Counted from the first letter of the stretch, positions 8,341 through 16,467 are shown. The stretch is DNA of 38,096 bases from Bacteroidota bacterium (GCA_029558435.1 JAKQEZ010000647.1:1-38096), one strand, 5' to 3'. The notes: generated from the letters alone by a model not told the origin. Translations and numbers: made by a program.

Positions 8341-8348
8341 CAAATATA
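8341..8348 (-). promoter_or_regulatory. -7 box of dps
   Basis: On the minus strand TATATTTG matches TAnnTTTG exactly and ends 23 nt before the dps start codon. No TTG was found at the standard distance, as might suit an activator-dependent promoter. Confidence 0.5.
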
Positions 8349-8360
8349 CAAAATATAAAA

Positions 8361-8375
8361 CAATAGTTATAATTG
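8361..8375. promoter_or_regulatory. Candidate OxyR operator in the dps-oxyR intergenic region
   Basis: CAAT-N7-ATTG forms a 15-bp dyad upstream of the dps -7 box and 15 nt from the oxyR start. LysR-type regulators bind dyads of about this size, often in their own divergent promoter. The match is short and AT-rich. Confidence 0.3.
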
Positions 8376-8389
8376 ATTAATTTTATACC

Positions 8390-9322
8390 ATGATAGAAAA
8401 TTATTATAACATCACGCCTCAACAAATCAATTACATCATTGAATTGAACATTGAGCGTAATTTTCAACGAGCAAGCGAAAAATGCTTTGTAACCCAACCC
8501 ACGCTTTCCATGCAAATAAAAAAAGTGGAAGAACTTGTAGGATTTTGCATATTTGAACGCTCCAAAAATCCAATTGAATTAACCAAAGAAGGTGCAGAGC
8601 TGCTCCCAATATTAATGGATATTCAAACAGAATATGCACGCATCACAACGCTGATTCAAAAAATCAATGGCAATCATACAGAATCGTTGCGCATTGCTAT
8701 CATTCCAACCATTAGTAATTACCTCATTGCTGATTTGTTTGAATTGGTACGAAAAGAATATCCGCACTTGCAACTTACCATCGAAGAATTAAAATCCGAG
8801 GATTTAGTGGAAGCAATGGACAATGGATTGTTCGACATAGGCATAATGGCGGGTCCACAAACTAGTCGCCGCATGCGAACAGTACACTTGTATCAAGAAG
8901 AAATTTTCATTTATTTTCCACAAAGCACAAAAAATAAAATTACCCCCGAAGATTTATCAAATGTTCAACCTTGGCTGTTGAGTGAAGGTAATTGCTTACG
9001 CACTCAAATGGTAAATTTTTGCAGCATCGATAAAAACAGTGAACACCAATGGAATTACAGTGGAGGCAACATTGATATTCTTACCAAAATGGTGGATTTA
9101 AACGGTGGCTACACGCTTATTCCAGAATATTACAACCATCAATTAAAGGGAATAAAACGCTTGCAAGACACACACACCAAAGAATTTCCAGCACGCCAAA
9201 TCATAGCACTCACCCCACATAAATCGTCAAAAAAAGATAGTATTGATGCGTTGTTGCGACTCATTCAAGGAAATTACAACACACAAAAGAAAGACGATTT
9301 GCGCATTTTAGATTGGAAATAA
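8390..9322 (+). CDS. oxyR: OxyR-type LysR-family peroxide sensor
   Basis: The 310-aa LysR-type regulator has an N-terminal winged helix (residues 8-70, including TQPTLSMQIKKVEELVG). A periplasmic-binding-like effector domain covers about 98-295. The redox pair of OxyR is conserved: C202 and C211 in GNCLRTQMVNFC, with the same Cys-x8-Cys spacing as the E. coli disulfide pair. That makes peroxide sensing the likely function rather than generic metabolite sensing. Divergent dps is a classical target. recR begins 13 nt downstream and may be cotranscribed. ATG 8390 is in the right place for the HTH. Confidence 0.92.
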   Translation: MIENYYNITPQQINYIIELNIERNFQRASEKCFVTQPTLSMQIKKVEELVGFCIFERSKNPIELTKEGAELLPILMDIQTEYARITTLIQKINGNHTESLRIAIIPTISNYLIADLFELVRKEYPHLQLTIEELKSEDLVEAMDNGLFDIGIMAGPQTSRRMRTVHLYQEEIFIYFPQSTKNKITPEDLSNVQPWLLSEGNCLRTQMVNFCSIDKNSEHQWNYSGGNIDILTKMVDLNGGYTLIPEYYNHQLKGIKRLQDTHTKEFPARQIIALTPHKSSKKDSIDALLRLIQGNYNTQKKDDLRILDWK

Positions 9323-9323
9323 A

Positions 9324-9331
9324 TACATTTG
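9324..9331 (+). promoter_or_regulatory. -7 box directly upstream of recR
   Basis: TACATTTG matches TAnnTTTG and ends only 4 nt before the GTG start, implying an almost leaderless transcript if used. It spans the short gap after the oxyR stop. Confidence 0.35.
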
Positions 9332-9335
9332 CACC

Positions 9336-9947
9336 GTGAATATTCCATCCAAACATTTAGAAAACGTGGTTGAACAATTGGCTTCGCTTCCAGGCATTGG
9401 AAAACGAACAGCTTTGCGTTTAGCCTTGCATTTATTTAACCGCTCAAAAGACGAAATTGATACGTTTGCCCATTCATTTATAGAAATGAAAGAATACGTT
9501 CAAAAATGCAATTCATGTGGCAATATTACCGATACTCCCACGTGCATTATTTGCTCTAACCCTAAACGCGATCATTCATTAATTTGCGTTGTAGAGGATA
9601 TTCGCGATATTCTGGCCATAGAAGCTACGGAGTCGTTCAAAGGAATTTATCATGTTTTGGGTGCTATCATTTCACCGATGGACGGCATTGGTCCCAACGA
9701 CCTCAACATTGATTCACTTATAGAAAAAGCAAAATCTGGAGAAGTTACAGAAATTATTTTTGCATTGAGCGCAACCATGGAAGGTGATACTACCAATTTT
9801 TATTTATACAAAAAATTAAAAGATTTTCCGATTTCCATTACCACGCTTTCCCGTGGTGTTTCTATCGGTTCGGAGTTGCAATATGCCGATGAATTGACCT
9901 TGAGTAGATCCATCACCAACCGACAACCTTTTAAAATTCAGCAATAA
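9336..9947 (+). CDS. recR: Recombination mediator RecR
   Basis: It acts with RecO (and RecF) to load RecA at gaps. At 203 aa it has the standard order: a helix-hairpin-helix with LPGIGKRTALRLALHL (about 18-33), a C4 zinc finger (C58, C61, C70, C73), a TOPRIM domain (CVVEDIRDILAIE onward), and the C-terminal IGSELQYADELTL segment. The start is GTG 9336, which gives the typical N-terminus MNIPSKHLENVVEQL. It is 13 nt behind oxyR, linking repair to the peroxide module at least by position. Confidence 0.96.
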   Translation: MNIPSKHLENVVEQLASLPGIGKRTALRLALHLFNRSKDEIDTFAHSFIEMKEYVQKCNSCGNITDTPTCIICSNPKRDHSLICVVEDIRDILAIEATESFKGIYHVLGAIISPMDGIGPNDLNIDSLIEKAKSGEVTEIIFALSATMEGDTTNFYLYKKLKDFPISITTLSRGVSIGSELQYADELTLSRSITNRQPFKIQQ

Positions 9948-9964
9948 TAGTTTTATTTTTTATC

Positions 9965-9972
9965 TATATTTG
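9965..9972 (+). promoter_or_regulatory. -7 box of mscL
   Basis: TATATTTG matches TAnnTTTG and lies 28 nt before the ATG at 10001. No TTG at standard spacing. Confidence 0.45.
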
Positions 9973-10000
9973 TCCATAATCAAACCTTAAAATTAGTAGT

Positions 10001-10390
10001 ATGTTAAAAGAATTTAGAGATTTTATTTTACGTGGAAACGTAATTGATTTAGCAGTTGCAGTTGTAATTGGAGCAGCTTTCAACGCAATTGTTTCTTCAA
10101 TGGTTGCAGACATTATTACACCATTATTATTAAATCCAATTATGAAAGCATCGGGTGCCGAAAACTTAAACAGTTTAGGTTGGAACGGTGTTTTATATGG
10201 TAAATTCATTGCAACAGTTATAAACTTTGTTGTTGTAGGTTTTGTATTGTTTATGGTAATCAAAGCCATGAACAAACTACAAAATTTGAAAAAGAAGAAA
10301 GAAGCAGAAGTTACTGAAGAAGCACCAGCTCCACCAACAAAAGATCAAGAATTATTGACTGAAATTCGCGATTTATTAAAAAAACAATAA
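10001..10390 (+). CDS. mscL: Large-conductance mechanosensitive channel MscL
   Basis: It is an inner-membrane pentameric channel that opens under hypo-osmotic tension. The 129-aa length fits. The N-terminal amphipathic helix MLKEFRDFILRGNVIDLAVAV and TM1 (VVIGAAFNAIVSSMVADIITPL) are canonical. TM2 (IATVINFVVVGFVLFMVIKAMN) follows, then a Lys-rich segment and C-terminal helix (TEIRDLLKKQ). It is monocistronic, with its own -7 box and hairpin terminator. Confidence 0.97.
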   Translation: MLKEFRDFILRGNVIDLAVAVVIGAAFNAIVSSMVADIITPLLLNPIMKASGAENLNSLGWNGVLYGKFIATVINFVVVGFVLFMVIKAMNKLQNLKKKKEAEVTEEAPAPPTKDQELLTEIRDLLKKQ

Positions 10391-10415
10391 GATCATAAAC
10401 TTATTATAAAACAAG

Positions 10416-10449
10416 TAGTTGTCAATTGATTTGGCAACTATTTTTTTTT
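10416..10449 (+). terminator. Rho-independent terminator of mscL
   Basis: TAGTTGTC (10416-10423) pairs with GGCAACTA (10433-10440), one G-U pair, around a 9-nt loop. A run of nine T follows. Confidence 0.85.
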
Positions 10450-10463
10450 ATTAAAAAATTATT

Positions 10464-10493
10464 TTGCAAGAAAAAAGAAATATTTTATCTTAG
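10464..10493 (+). promoter_or_regulatory. Promoter of the RRM gene
   Basis: TTG at 10464-10466 is followed by 19 nt and then TATCTTAG at 10486-10493, one mismatch from TAnnTTTG. The spacing is the Bacteroidota standard. It starts immediately after the mscL terminator. Confidence 0.55.
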
Positions 10494-10523
10494 CTCCCAT
10501 AAATTAAGTGTTTAACGTAAATA

Positions 10524-11306
10524 ATGATTACAATTTTTGTTGCCAAACTAGACTTTGGCGTTTCTGAAAATGAGTTATTTGAGCTATTTAAACAATACGG
10601 AACAGTAGCAAAAGTAACAGTAGCAAAAGACAAGGAAACTAACAAATCAAGAGGTTTTGCCTTTGTTGAAATGCCAAATAGAGACCAAGCCCAACAAGCT
10701 ATTGATGCCTTAGATGGCTATTCTTTCAATGGTAGAAAATGTGCAGTTAAAGAAGCAGAAAACAGATCTAACACTTCATCTGAACAACGTGGTGGCGGAC
10801 AAGCTAATCGTTTTGAAAATCGTGGACCAAGACCAGAAAATAGAGGCGGGCGCGATGAAAACCGTGGCAATCGTGATGAAAAGAAATTTTTCAAACCACG
10901 CACCGATGATAATAGACCTAAAGAAGCCGCATCCATTAGAGTTAACGATGATAATGACGATGAACCTATAATTGGTAAAGCTGAATTTACTATTTCTGAC
11001 AAGCCATCAACTGCTAAAAAGAAAAAAGAAGACAAGCCAAAAACGTTGGATAATACTGCCGACGGTAAAAACAAAAAGCAAAAAATGGACGCTTACAAAA
11101 AAAGCGGAAAAGACAATATTTATTTCGAGGATGAAGACGAGGAAGATTTAGACTTGTTTGGCAGAAACGAAGAAGAGGAAGAGGAAGAAGATTACAGAAA
11201 ATACTTAGTCAACCAAGACGACGAAGACGAAGAGTGGGACGAAGATGAAGATGAAGACTGGGACGAAGACGACGAAGATTGGGATGATGAAGATGATGAA
11301 TATTAA
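10524..11306 (+). CDS. RNA-binding protein: RRM, Arg/Gly-rich linker, acidic tail
   Basis: An RRM occupies about residues 2-80, with RNP2 IFVAKL at 4-9 and RNP1 RGFAFVEM at 43-50. Residues 85-125 are rich in Arg, Gly and Asn (repeated ENRG). Residues 130-200 are charged, with Lys stretches. The last 57 residues are almost entirely Asp/Glu with interspersed Trp, Tyr and Phe, in short imperfect repeats. Bacterial RRM proteins are usually about 80-130 aa, so the 180-residue disordered extension is notable. It probably binds RNA; the tail may tune or mask binding. It is monocistronic, with promoter and terminator visible. Confidence 0.9.
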   Translation: MITIFVAKLDFGVSENELFELFKQYGTVAKVTVAKDKETNKSRGFAFVEMPNRDQAQQAIDALDGYSFNGRKCAVKEAENRSNTSSEQRGGGQANRFENRGPRPENRGGRDENRGNRDEKKFFKPRTDDNRPKEAASIRVNDDNDDEPIIGKAEFTISDKPSTAKKKKEDKPKTLDNTADGKNKKQKMDAYKKSGKDNIYFEDEDEEDLDLFGRNEEEEEEEDYRKYLVNQDDEDEEWDEDEDEDWDEDDEDWDDEDDEY

Positions 11307-11310
11307 GAGA

Positions 11311-11335
11311 AAGCACCAAATTGGTGCTTTTTTTA
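11311..11335 (+). terminator. Rho-independent terminator of the RRM gene
   Basis: AAGCACC (11311-11317) pairs with GGTGCTT (11323-11329), extendable inward, followed by a T-rich run to 11335. It starts 4 nt after the stop codon. Confidence 0.85.
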
Positions 11336-11470
11336 TTTTACTAACATGAGCTTAAAAAGATAAATCACTGAAAATTAATAAACTGCTTTTTTTAAGCTAT
11401 CAACATTTTTGTTAATAACTTCGTTAATAAACTTCAAAACAACTACTTATTAAACATATAACAATCTACT

Positions 11471-11478
11471 TAAATTTG
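11471..11478 (+). promoter_or_regulatory. -7 box of the 11501 gene
   Basis: TAAATTTG matches TAnnTTTG and lies 22 nt before the ATG at 11501. Confidence 0.45.
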
Positions 11479-11500
11479 TAATAACACAAAACATTTGTTC

Positions 11501-12040
11501 ATGCTAGGGACTTTGCTAAAAAAGAAATTATCGGATAATCAAGTTGCCAACATTTTCATCAATGCGTTGTTTGAAACGATTGACAATGGTTTTCCAGAAG
11601 TAGCGCAACTCATCAATGAAGATTCAGCGTTTGTTTCATCACCCAATATTGATGCAAACAACAATGGAGAATTTGCACTAATCACCATTATTGGAAACCT
11701 TTCATTTTTGGAAAGTACTTTTGAACCCGAACAAGCTGCTCGTATTGAAGCGTTGATTATCGATAAATTAGCAACCATCTATCAAACAACTCCAAGCGAG
11801 TTCAAAAAGATTATTGCTGATTATAAAACCTTCATTCAACGTGTCAATCATCCATCAAAAAATATGATTTATGGTATGTCGAAAGCTATTTTCCATAAAT
11901 ACCAATTGAATGATTTCCAAGACGAATATTTTAAGCGCATGCAAGCACCAAACCCATTGTTTTTAAAACGTATGGACGAGGTTGTTGCTAGTTTTGTATG
12001 GGATTGGGATGCCTTCTTTAAAAAATACCGTTTGAATTAA
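11501..12040 (+). CDS. Uncharacterised cytosolic protein, 179 aa
   Basis: I do not recognise a named domain. There is no signal peptide or membrane segment, and the predicted structure is mostly helical. An N-terminal segment, LLKKKLSDNQVANIFINALFETIDNGFPEVAQLIN, is given here in parts: LLKKKLSDNQVANIF then INALFETIDNGFPEVAQL. A C-terminal aromatic motif reads VWDWDAFFKKYRLN. ATG 11501 was chosen over a TTG at 11495. The stop TAA is shared within TTAA with the convergent membrane-protein gene (4-nt overlap). The preceding intergenic stretch (11336-11470) shows nothing but AT-rich sequence. It is probably a conserved Bacteroidota hypothetical. Confidence 0.75.
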   Translation: MLGTLLKKKLSDNQVANIFINALFETIDNGFPEVAQLINEDSAFVSSPNIDANNNGEFALITIIGNLSFLESTFEPEQAARIEALIIDKLATIYQTTPSEFKKIIADYKTFIQRVNHPSKNMIYGMSKAIFHKYQLNDFQDEYFKRMQAPNPLFLKRMDEVVASFVWDWDAFFKKYRLN

Positions 12041-12639
12041 TCTTGCTGAAATTGTCGCTCTGCGGCTTTTTCTTTCTTGGTTTTATTTTTTAAATGCTCT
12101 TCTATGCGTTTTGTTATCAAATTGAATAGCAAAGTTGCGTCTTTTTCAGACAATTTTCGTCCCAAACGTTTTACTTTTCCTTGATAATCAAAAGCAATTC
12201 GCTCTCCCCCATTAATCCACGGAGAGGATTCCCACGCATTTTGAATGGAACGTTGTTTTGGAATTTCTAAGCGTGCCTTTTTAATATTTTCTAAGTAATA
12301 AATTTTGGCTCTACCTGCTTTCTTTATTGAGTTTTTAACCGTTACTCCAATTTCGTTGATTTTAATATTTTCAGAACCCCACATCAACCATAAGAATGCA
12401 CGGGTTACTCGCACAGCATAGTAAGCCCAAAAAGACATAAAAACAAACAACATTACTTTTTCGTTGTCAGTTAACTTTAAAACAAATAACGACCACACAA
12501 TGGTGATTCCGATGGCATACCACATAAAAATCCATGCGCCCATCAATCCTGTTATTAACGCTCGTTTTTCGGGATAGATAACAATAGTTGTTTTGTTTTT
12601 GTCATCTACTACACTTATTCTTTCGCCTATCCATTTCAT
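12037..12639 (-). CDS. Two-helix membrane protein, PH-like C-terminal domain possible
   Basis: The 200-aa protein has a short N-terminal strand region (residues 1-27), then two hydrophobic helices at about 29-52 and 62-86. A cytosolic part follows with strands (IKINEIGVTVKN, KIYYLENIKKARLEI, RIAFDYQGKVKRLG) and a charged C-terminal helix (KRIEEHLKNKTKKEKAAERQ). Two helices followed by such strands resemble bacterial PH-domain membrane proteins, but the match is weak. It is the third gene behind ddl and the M23 peptidase (26-nt gap), so a cell-envelope role is plausible. No enzyme motif was seen. Confidence 0.75.
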   Translation of the reverse strand: MKWIGERISVVDDKNKTTIVIYPEKRALITGLMGAWIFMWYAIGITIVWSLFVLKLTDNEKVMLFVFMSFWAYYAVRVTRAFLWLMWGSENIKINEIGVTVKNSIKKAGRAKIYYLENIKKARLEIPKQRSIQNAWESSPWINGGERIAFDYQGKVKRLGRKLSEKDATLLFNLITKRIEEHLKNKTKKEKAAERQFQQD

Positions 12640-12665
12640 GGTGCGAAATTAGTGAAAAATTCAGT

Positions 12666-14324
12666 TTATTGAAACGTTATCATTCTTTCCCAAGTAGAAA
12701 TATTGCCACAAGCATCTTTTACTACTAAAACAACTTTGTGTTCGCCCCCCTTTAATTCAGGTGAAATCTCATAAAATGCAAGGTTATTTTTATATTCATA
12801 TTCCAACAACATCCACTTGTCGTCTATAAACAAATCATAATCGGCCAAGCCAGAATGTGCATCCGAAATATAAAACTTGAGAACCGATGATTTAACAATC
12901 GAACTTGCATTTACAGGTTTTATTACGGGCAATTGCTCATCTGTTTTTATAGTTAAATTTCCAGCAACATTGGTAGATGCCTCCAACCATCCATCGTTGT
13001 ATTTGGTAGAAAGCGCTTTATTCCCAACCGCAATGTAGTATTTTTCAATTGCTTTTGTTGGATTGTTTAATCGCATTCTTACTTGTACTTTTTTCTGTAA
13101 ATGGGTTCCTATATGACAAATATGAGCATCTGAATTTTCCATTAAACGGTAGGGTTCATAAATAGTAAACGAATCTGCAACTACCTCCCACTCTTTTCTT
13201 TTCATTTCAAATGGATCTTCTGGATACCAATGATTACTGTAGGATGGATTGAAATTCAATCCCATTTCTCCAGAATCGGCAACCACAACAAATTGAATTT
13301 TCGATAAATTGTTTTTTTCATCGTAAGCACCATAAACAATGTTTTTTGCCTGTCCAGGTGCAATCGGAATCACTCCCAATCCATTATTAGTGTAAATTTC
13401 CAACGGATTGCTAACATTTCTAAACGATTTATGGTAATTCGCGCCAGCAACCGTTAAATCGCGATGCGCATTGATGTAACGCGAATTATCAAACGAAATT
13501 TCATTCATTTTATGCCCAAAAACAGTATCGCCATCCACCACTAAAAAGGAACCATAAATTCCATTGGTATTTTCTGCACCGTCCATTTTATCTGTTGCAT
13601 CAAAGGCAAAACCAATACCTCCAAACGAGGAACAAAAGTTGGCGGGAATTGCAAAAGTATCACTTACAATTTTAAGGGTATCATTGACCTGTTTAATATA
13701 CTTTTCCAACGTTTTTGAGTAATCTGCATAGCCTTGTTCGTTTAAACTAAAAATTTTTACTCGTTTTATAGTTGGTTTTCTATTATCAGGCAAATCGTAG
13801 GCATACACAAGCGGATTGAGTGCATGCTCTGTTTTGGTATCTCTAATTTCAAAATGCAAATGAGGAGCCGTAGAACCACCCGTGTTGCCCGACAAAGCAA
13901 ACACTTCTCCTTTTTTAACCGGAAGTTGCTCGGGAGTGAAATAAAGTTCCACTTCAAAATTTTGAGTGCGAAATTGTTCTTCTTTCACCAATGAATCAAG
14001 GCGACCAACAAATTTGCTACAATGCGCATATACGCTGGTTTTTCCATTGGGATGATCAATATACACCACTTTCCCATAGCCATAGGTAGAAACTTTTACG
14101 CGCGACACAAAACCATCTTCAACAGCAAGTAAATCAAAACCTTCTTTTCCCTGTGTCTTGATATCAATCCCCATGTGGAAATGATTTTTACGCAATTCAC
14201 CAAAATTTGCAGCAAGCGCTACTGGAATATTTACCGGATAGCAATAGTTGGAATAACGTAAATTTTCTTGAGCAAAGCTATTCAATACACTTAATAGAAA
14301 CAGAAGATTAAGAAATTGTTGCAT
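12666..14324 (-). CDS. Secreted M23 (LytM-type) metallopeptidase
   Basis: After a signal peptide (MQQFLNLLFLLSVLNSFAQ), an M23 domain spans about residues 30-185. It carries the zinc ligands H50 and D54 (HMGID) and the HxH motif H155/H157 (PHLHFEIRD). These peptidases cut peptidoglycan cross-links or act as scaffolds for amidases. With all ligands present, this one should be active. The remaining 370 residues are beta-rich and lack a domain I can name. The gene starts 9 nt behind ddl, so synthesis of the D-Ala-D-Ala unit and its hydrolysis or remodelling appear cotranscribed. Confidence 0.9.
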   Translation of the reverse strand: MQQFLNLLFLLSVLNSFAQENLRYSNYCYPVNIPVALAANFGELRKNHFHMGIDIKTQGKEGFDLLAVEDGFVSRVKVSTYGYGKVVYIDHPNGKTSVYAHCSKFVGRLDSLVKEEQFRTQNFEVELYFTPEQLPVKKGEVFALSGNTGGSTAPHLHFEIRDTKTEHALNPLVYAYDLPDNRKPTIKRVKIFSLNEQGYADYSKTLEKYIKQVNDTLKIVSDTFAIPANFCSSFGGIGFAFDATDKMDGAENTNGIYGSFLVVDGDTVFGHKMNEISFDNSRYINAHRDLTVAGANYHKSFRNVSNPLEIYTNNGLGVIPIAPGQAKNIVYGAYDEKNNLSKIQFVVVADSGEMGLNFNPSYSNHWYPEDPFEMKRKEWEVVADSFTIYEPYRLMENSDAHICHIGTHLQKKVQVRMRLNNPTKAIEKYYIAVGNKALSTKYNDGWLEASTNVAGNLTIKTDEQLPVIKPVNASSIVKSSVLKFYISDAHSGLADYDLFIDDKWMLLEYEYKNNLAFYEISPELKGGEHKVVLVVKDACGNISTWERMITFQ

Positions 14325-14333
14325 TGGTTACTA

Positions 14334-15299
14334 TTAGCTCATTTCAAAATCAATAATAGAAGTCCAAAAATCGCGCAAAGTTACTTCCTTACAACGCAAC
14401 ATGCGAGGAACAATGCTTTCTTCGGTAAAACCAGGTGTTGTATTTACCTCAATTACATAAGGTTCGTTGTTCACCAACATAAAATCGATGCGGATAATTG
14501 AACGCAAACGCAAAATGCCATACACCCGTTTTGCTACTTCTTGCACTTTTAGGGTTGCTTCTTCGGAAATGCGTGCCGGCACAATTTCTTGTGATTTACC
14601 CAAGTATTTAGCTTCGTAATCAAAAAATTCATTTTCACTTACAATTTCTGCCAATGGCAACGCTTGAACACCGTCTTTTGAACGATAAACGCCACATGTT
14701 ACCTCTGTGCCATCCAAGAACGATTCAATCACCACGCTATCTCCCTCGTTAAACGCAACGTCAATGGCTTTTTGCAAGTCTTCCACTTTATTTACACGAG
14801 AAATTCCATAACTAGAACCCGAATCGCATGGTTTTACAAACAACGGCAAACCAAGTTGTTCAACAATTGTTGTTGGATTTACCACATCTCCTTTTAACAA
14901 CAATTGCGAAGTCGCCACGTTGATACCAAAATTGCGTAAAAACTGATTGCAATACCATTTATCAAAAGACAATTCAGAAGCTAACGCACCCGAGTTGATA
15001 TAAGGAATATTGTACATATCAAACATGCCTTGCAACTTTCCATTCTCACCTGGGTTTCCATGTGTATAAATTAAATAGGCATCCAACTCCACCCATTCAT
15101 CGTTTGCTTGAAATCCTTTTTGATGCAATTGAATAGGATACGTTTCATTGTTCCAAGATGCTTCACAACTAGTTTTGCTCAATACAATTTTTATAGCTTG
15201 GCAATTGGTTGGAAAATTAGAAATAATGGTATTACCACTTTTTAATGAAATTTCATATTCAGAAGAAAATCCACCACAGATTACGCCTATTTTTTTCAT
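14334..15299 (-). CDS. ddl: D-alanine--D-alanine ligase
   Basis: It joins two D-Ala with ATP to make the terminal dipeptide of peptidoglycan precursors, in the cytosol. The 321-aa ATP-grasp enzyme has the N-terminal ICGGFSSEYEISLKSG (the GG.S.E..S pattern), YTHGNPGENGKLQGMFDMY, LPLFVKPCDSGSSYGI and the C-terminal IRIDFMLVNNEPYVIEVNT, with NTTPG following. All main ligand and metal motifs are visible. It is first in a probable three-gene operon with the M23 peptidase and a membrane protein. A -7 box lies 16 nt upstream. Confidence 0.96.
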   Translation of the reverse strand: MKKIGVICGGFSSEYEISLKSGNTIISNFPTNCQAIKIVLSKTSCEASWNNETYPIQLHQKGFQANDEWVELDAYLIYTHGNPGENGKLQGMFDMYNIPYINSGALASELSFDKWYCNQFLRNFGINVATSQLLLKGDVVNPTTIVEQLGLPLFVKPCDSGSSYGISRVNKVEDLQKAIDVAFNEGDSVVIESFLDGTEVTCGVYRSKDGVQALPLAEIVSENEFFDYEAKYLGKSQEIVPARISEEATLKVQEVAKRVYGILRLRSIIRIDFMLVNNEPYVIEVNTTPGFTEESIVPRMLRCKEVTLRDFWTSIIDFEMS

Positions 15300-15315
15300 G
15301 TCTTTTGATTTTATT

Positions 15316-15323
15316 CAAAAATA
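15316..15323 (-). promoter_or_regulatory. -7 box of ddl
   Basis: On the minus strand TATTTTTG matches TAnnTTTG and lies 16 nt before the ddl start. No TTG at standard spacing. Confidence 0.4.
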
Positions 15324-15454
15324 AGTCGGCAAACCTTAAGAACACCTGAAGCAACTTAAATTTTATTCGCTATTCATTGTTGACAAGTCAAAATTTAATT
15401 TAATATCGAGTTGAATTTAATCAAAAAAAAACTTTTTGTGTTAATTTTCAACAA

Positions 15455-15462
15455 TACATTTG
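15455..15462 (+). promoter_or_regulatory. -7 box of the T9SS cargo gene
   Basis: TACATTTG matches TAnnTTTG, with TTG at 15436-15438 (16-nt spacer). The leader would be about 50 nt, longer than most in the window. Confidence 0.45.
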
Positions 15463-15519
15463 ATTTATTCCTTTTTTCAATTAATTTTACGCAATGTTTA
15501 AACTTTAAAACTTTTTTAT

Positions 15520-16383
15520 ATGAGAAAAATTTACTTATTAGTTGCTTCTGTATTTGTAGGAGCAAGCGTTTTTGGACAAACTAATCTTTCTTACGAAGAT
15601 GCAGTTAATCACCCTTATGCAGCAGCAGGCATACCTGAAATTGGTACAACTAACGGCTGGGCATTAGGTTTGTATGATGCTTCAACTGATTTCTCTAATG
15701 GAGCACAATCAGTTAAATTAACAACTGTAACTAACGCAAACTTTGCTATGGCAGGTTTACCAACACAATTACCAGGGCAAATTTTTCAAGATATTGATAT
15801 CGATGCAACAGCTATATCAAATAATGGTGCTGACATTACTGGAACTGTTGATGTTAAAACTAATTTATTAGGTAATGCTGCTGGTTTAGATTCAGCTTTG
15901 ATTATTTTTGAAGCATACGACACATTGGCTGCTGGATCTGCTGATGACGTATTGTTATATTCTGGTTCATTAATAATTACACAAAATACTTCTACTTGGA
16001 CAACTGTTCCTTTATCAATGGAAGACGCAGGTAATACTGGAACAATCAATTCATTGGTAATTGGAGGTATGTCAGGATATAAACGTTTAACAGATGGTTC
16101 TACATTAATGTTGGACAATTGGACAATTGATTTAGGTTACCTATCTGTTAATAACACAAGCAATGTTACTTTCAGCGCATATCCAAACCCAACTAAAAAT
16201 GTATTGAACATTACAGCTTCTGAAGAAGTTAGCTCAGTATCTATTTTATCTTTAGATGGTAAAGTAGTTACAACTTCTACTTCTAACACAGTTGATGTTT
16301 CTGCATTAACAAATGGTGTTTATATGTATGAAGTTACTACTGTTAATGGTAAAAAAGCTATTAACAAATTCGTGAAAGAATAA
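15520..16383 (+). CDS. Secreted protein with type IX sorting domain
   Basis: The 287-aa protein has a signal peptide (MRKIYLLVASVFVGASVFGQ) and a beta-rich middle of about 190 residues without catalytic motif. A type A T9SS C-terminal domain occupies about residues 215-287: AYPNPTKNVLNI, VSILSLDGKVV, VDVSALTNGVYMYEV, then a Lys-rich end. Such cargos cross the outer membrane through the type IX system and are attached or released after the domain is removed. The middle could be a carbohydrate- or surface-binding jelly roll, but this is unproven. Codons look highly optimised (many GTT/GCT/TTA), suggesting strong expression. It is monocistronic with a strong terminator. Confidence 0.88.
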   Translation: MRKIYLLVASVFVGASVFGQTNLSYEDAVNHPYAAAGIPEIGTTNGWALGLYDASTDFSNGAQSVKLTTVTNANFAMAGLPTQLPGQIFQDIDIDATAISNNGADITGTVDVKTNLLGNAAGLDSALIIFEAYDTLAAGSADDVLLYSGSLIITQNTSTWTTVPLSMEDAGNTGTINSLVIGGMSGYKRLTDGSTLMLDNWTIDLGYLSVNNTSNVTFSAYPNPTKNVLNITASEEVSSVSILSLDGKVVTTSTSNTVDVSALTNGVYMYEVTTVNGKKAINKFVKE

Positions 16384-16401
16384 TAAATAACACGATATTT
16401 G

Positions 16402-16431
16402 AAAGGCTGTTCGATTGGACAGCCTTTTTTT
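16402..16431 (+). terminator. Rho-independent terminator of the T9SS cargo gene
   Basis: AAAGGCTGTTC (16402-16412) pairs with GGACAGCCTTT (16417-16427) around GATT, one G-U pair, followed by T residues. The core resembles the pckA terminator. Confidence 0.9.
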
Positions 16432-16433
16432 AT

Positions 16434-16441
16434 TATATTTG
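16434..16441 (+). promoter_or_regulatory. -7 box of the CNNM/CorC gene
   Basis: TATATTTG matches TAnnTTTG directly after the preceding terminator and 26 nt before the ATG. Confidence 0.45.
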
Positions 16442-16467
16442 CTCCATAAAACGATAGTTGTATTTCA

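Noticed and set aside
8318..8515. 66-residue N-terminal extension of Dps
   Set aside because: It overlaps the oxyR coding region and lacks family similarity; ATG 8317 gives the normal Dps length.
9964..10275. Minus-strand 103-codon frame
   Set aside because: Fully antisense to mscL, whose sequence is canonical and has its own promoter and terminator.
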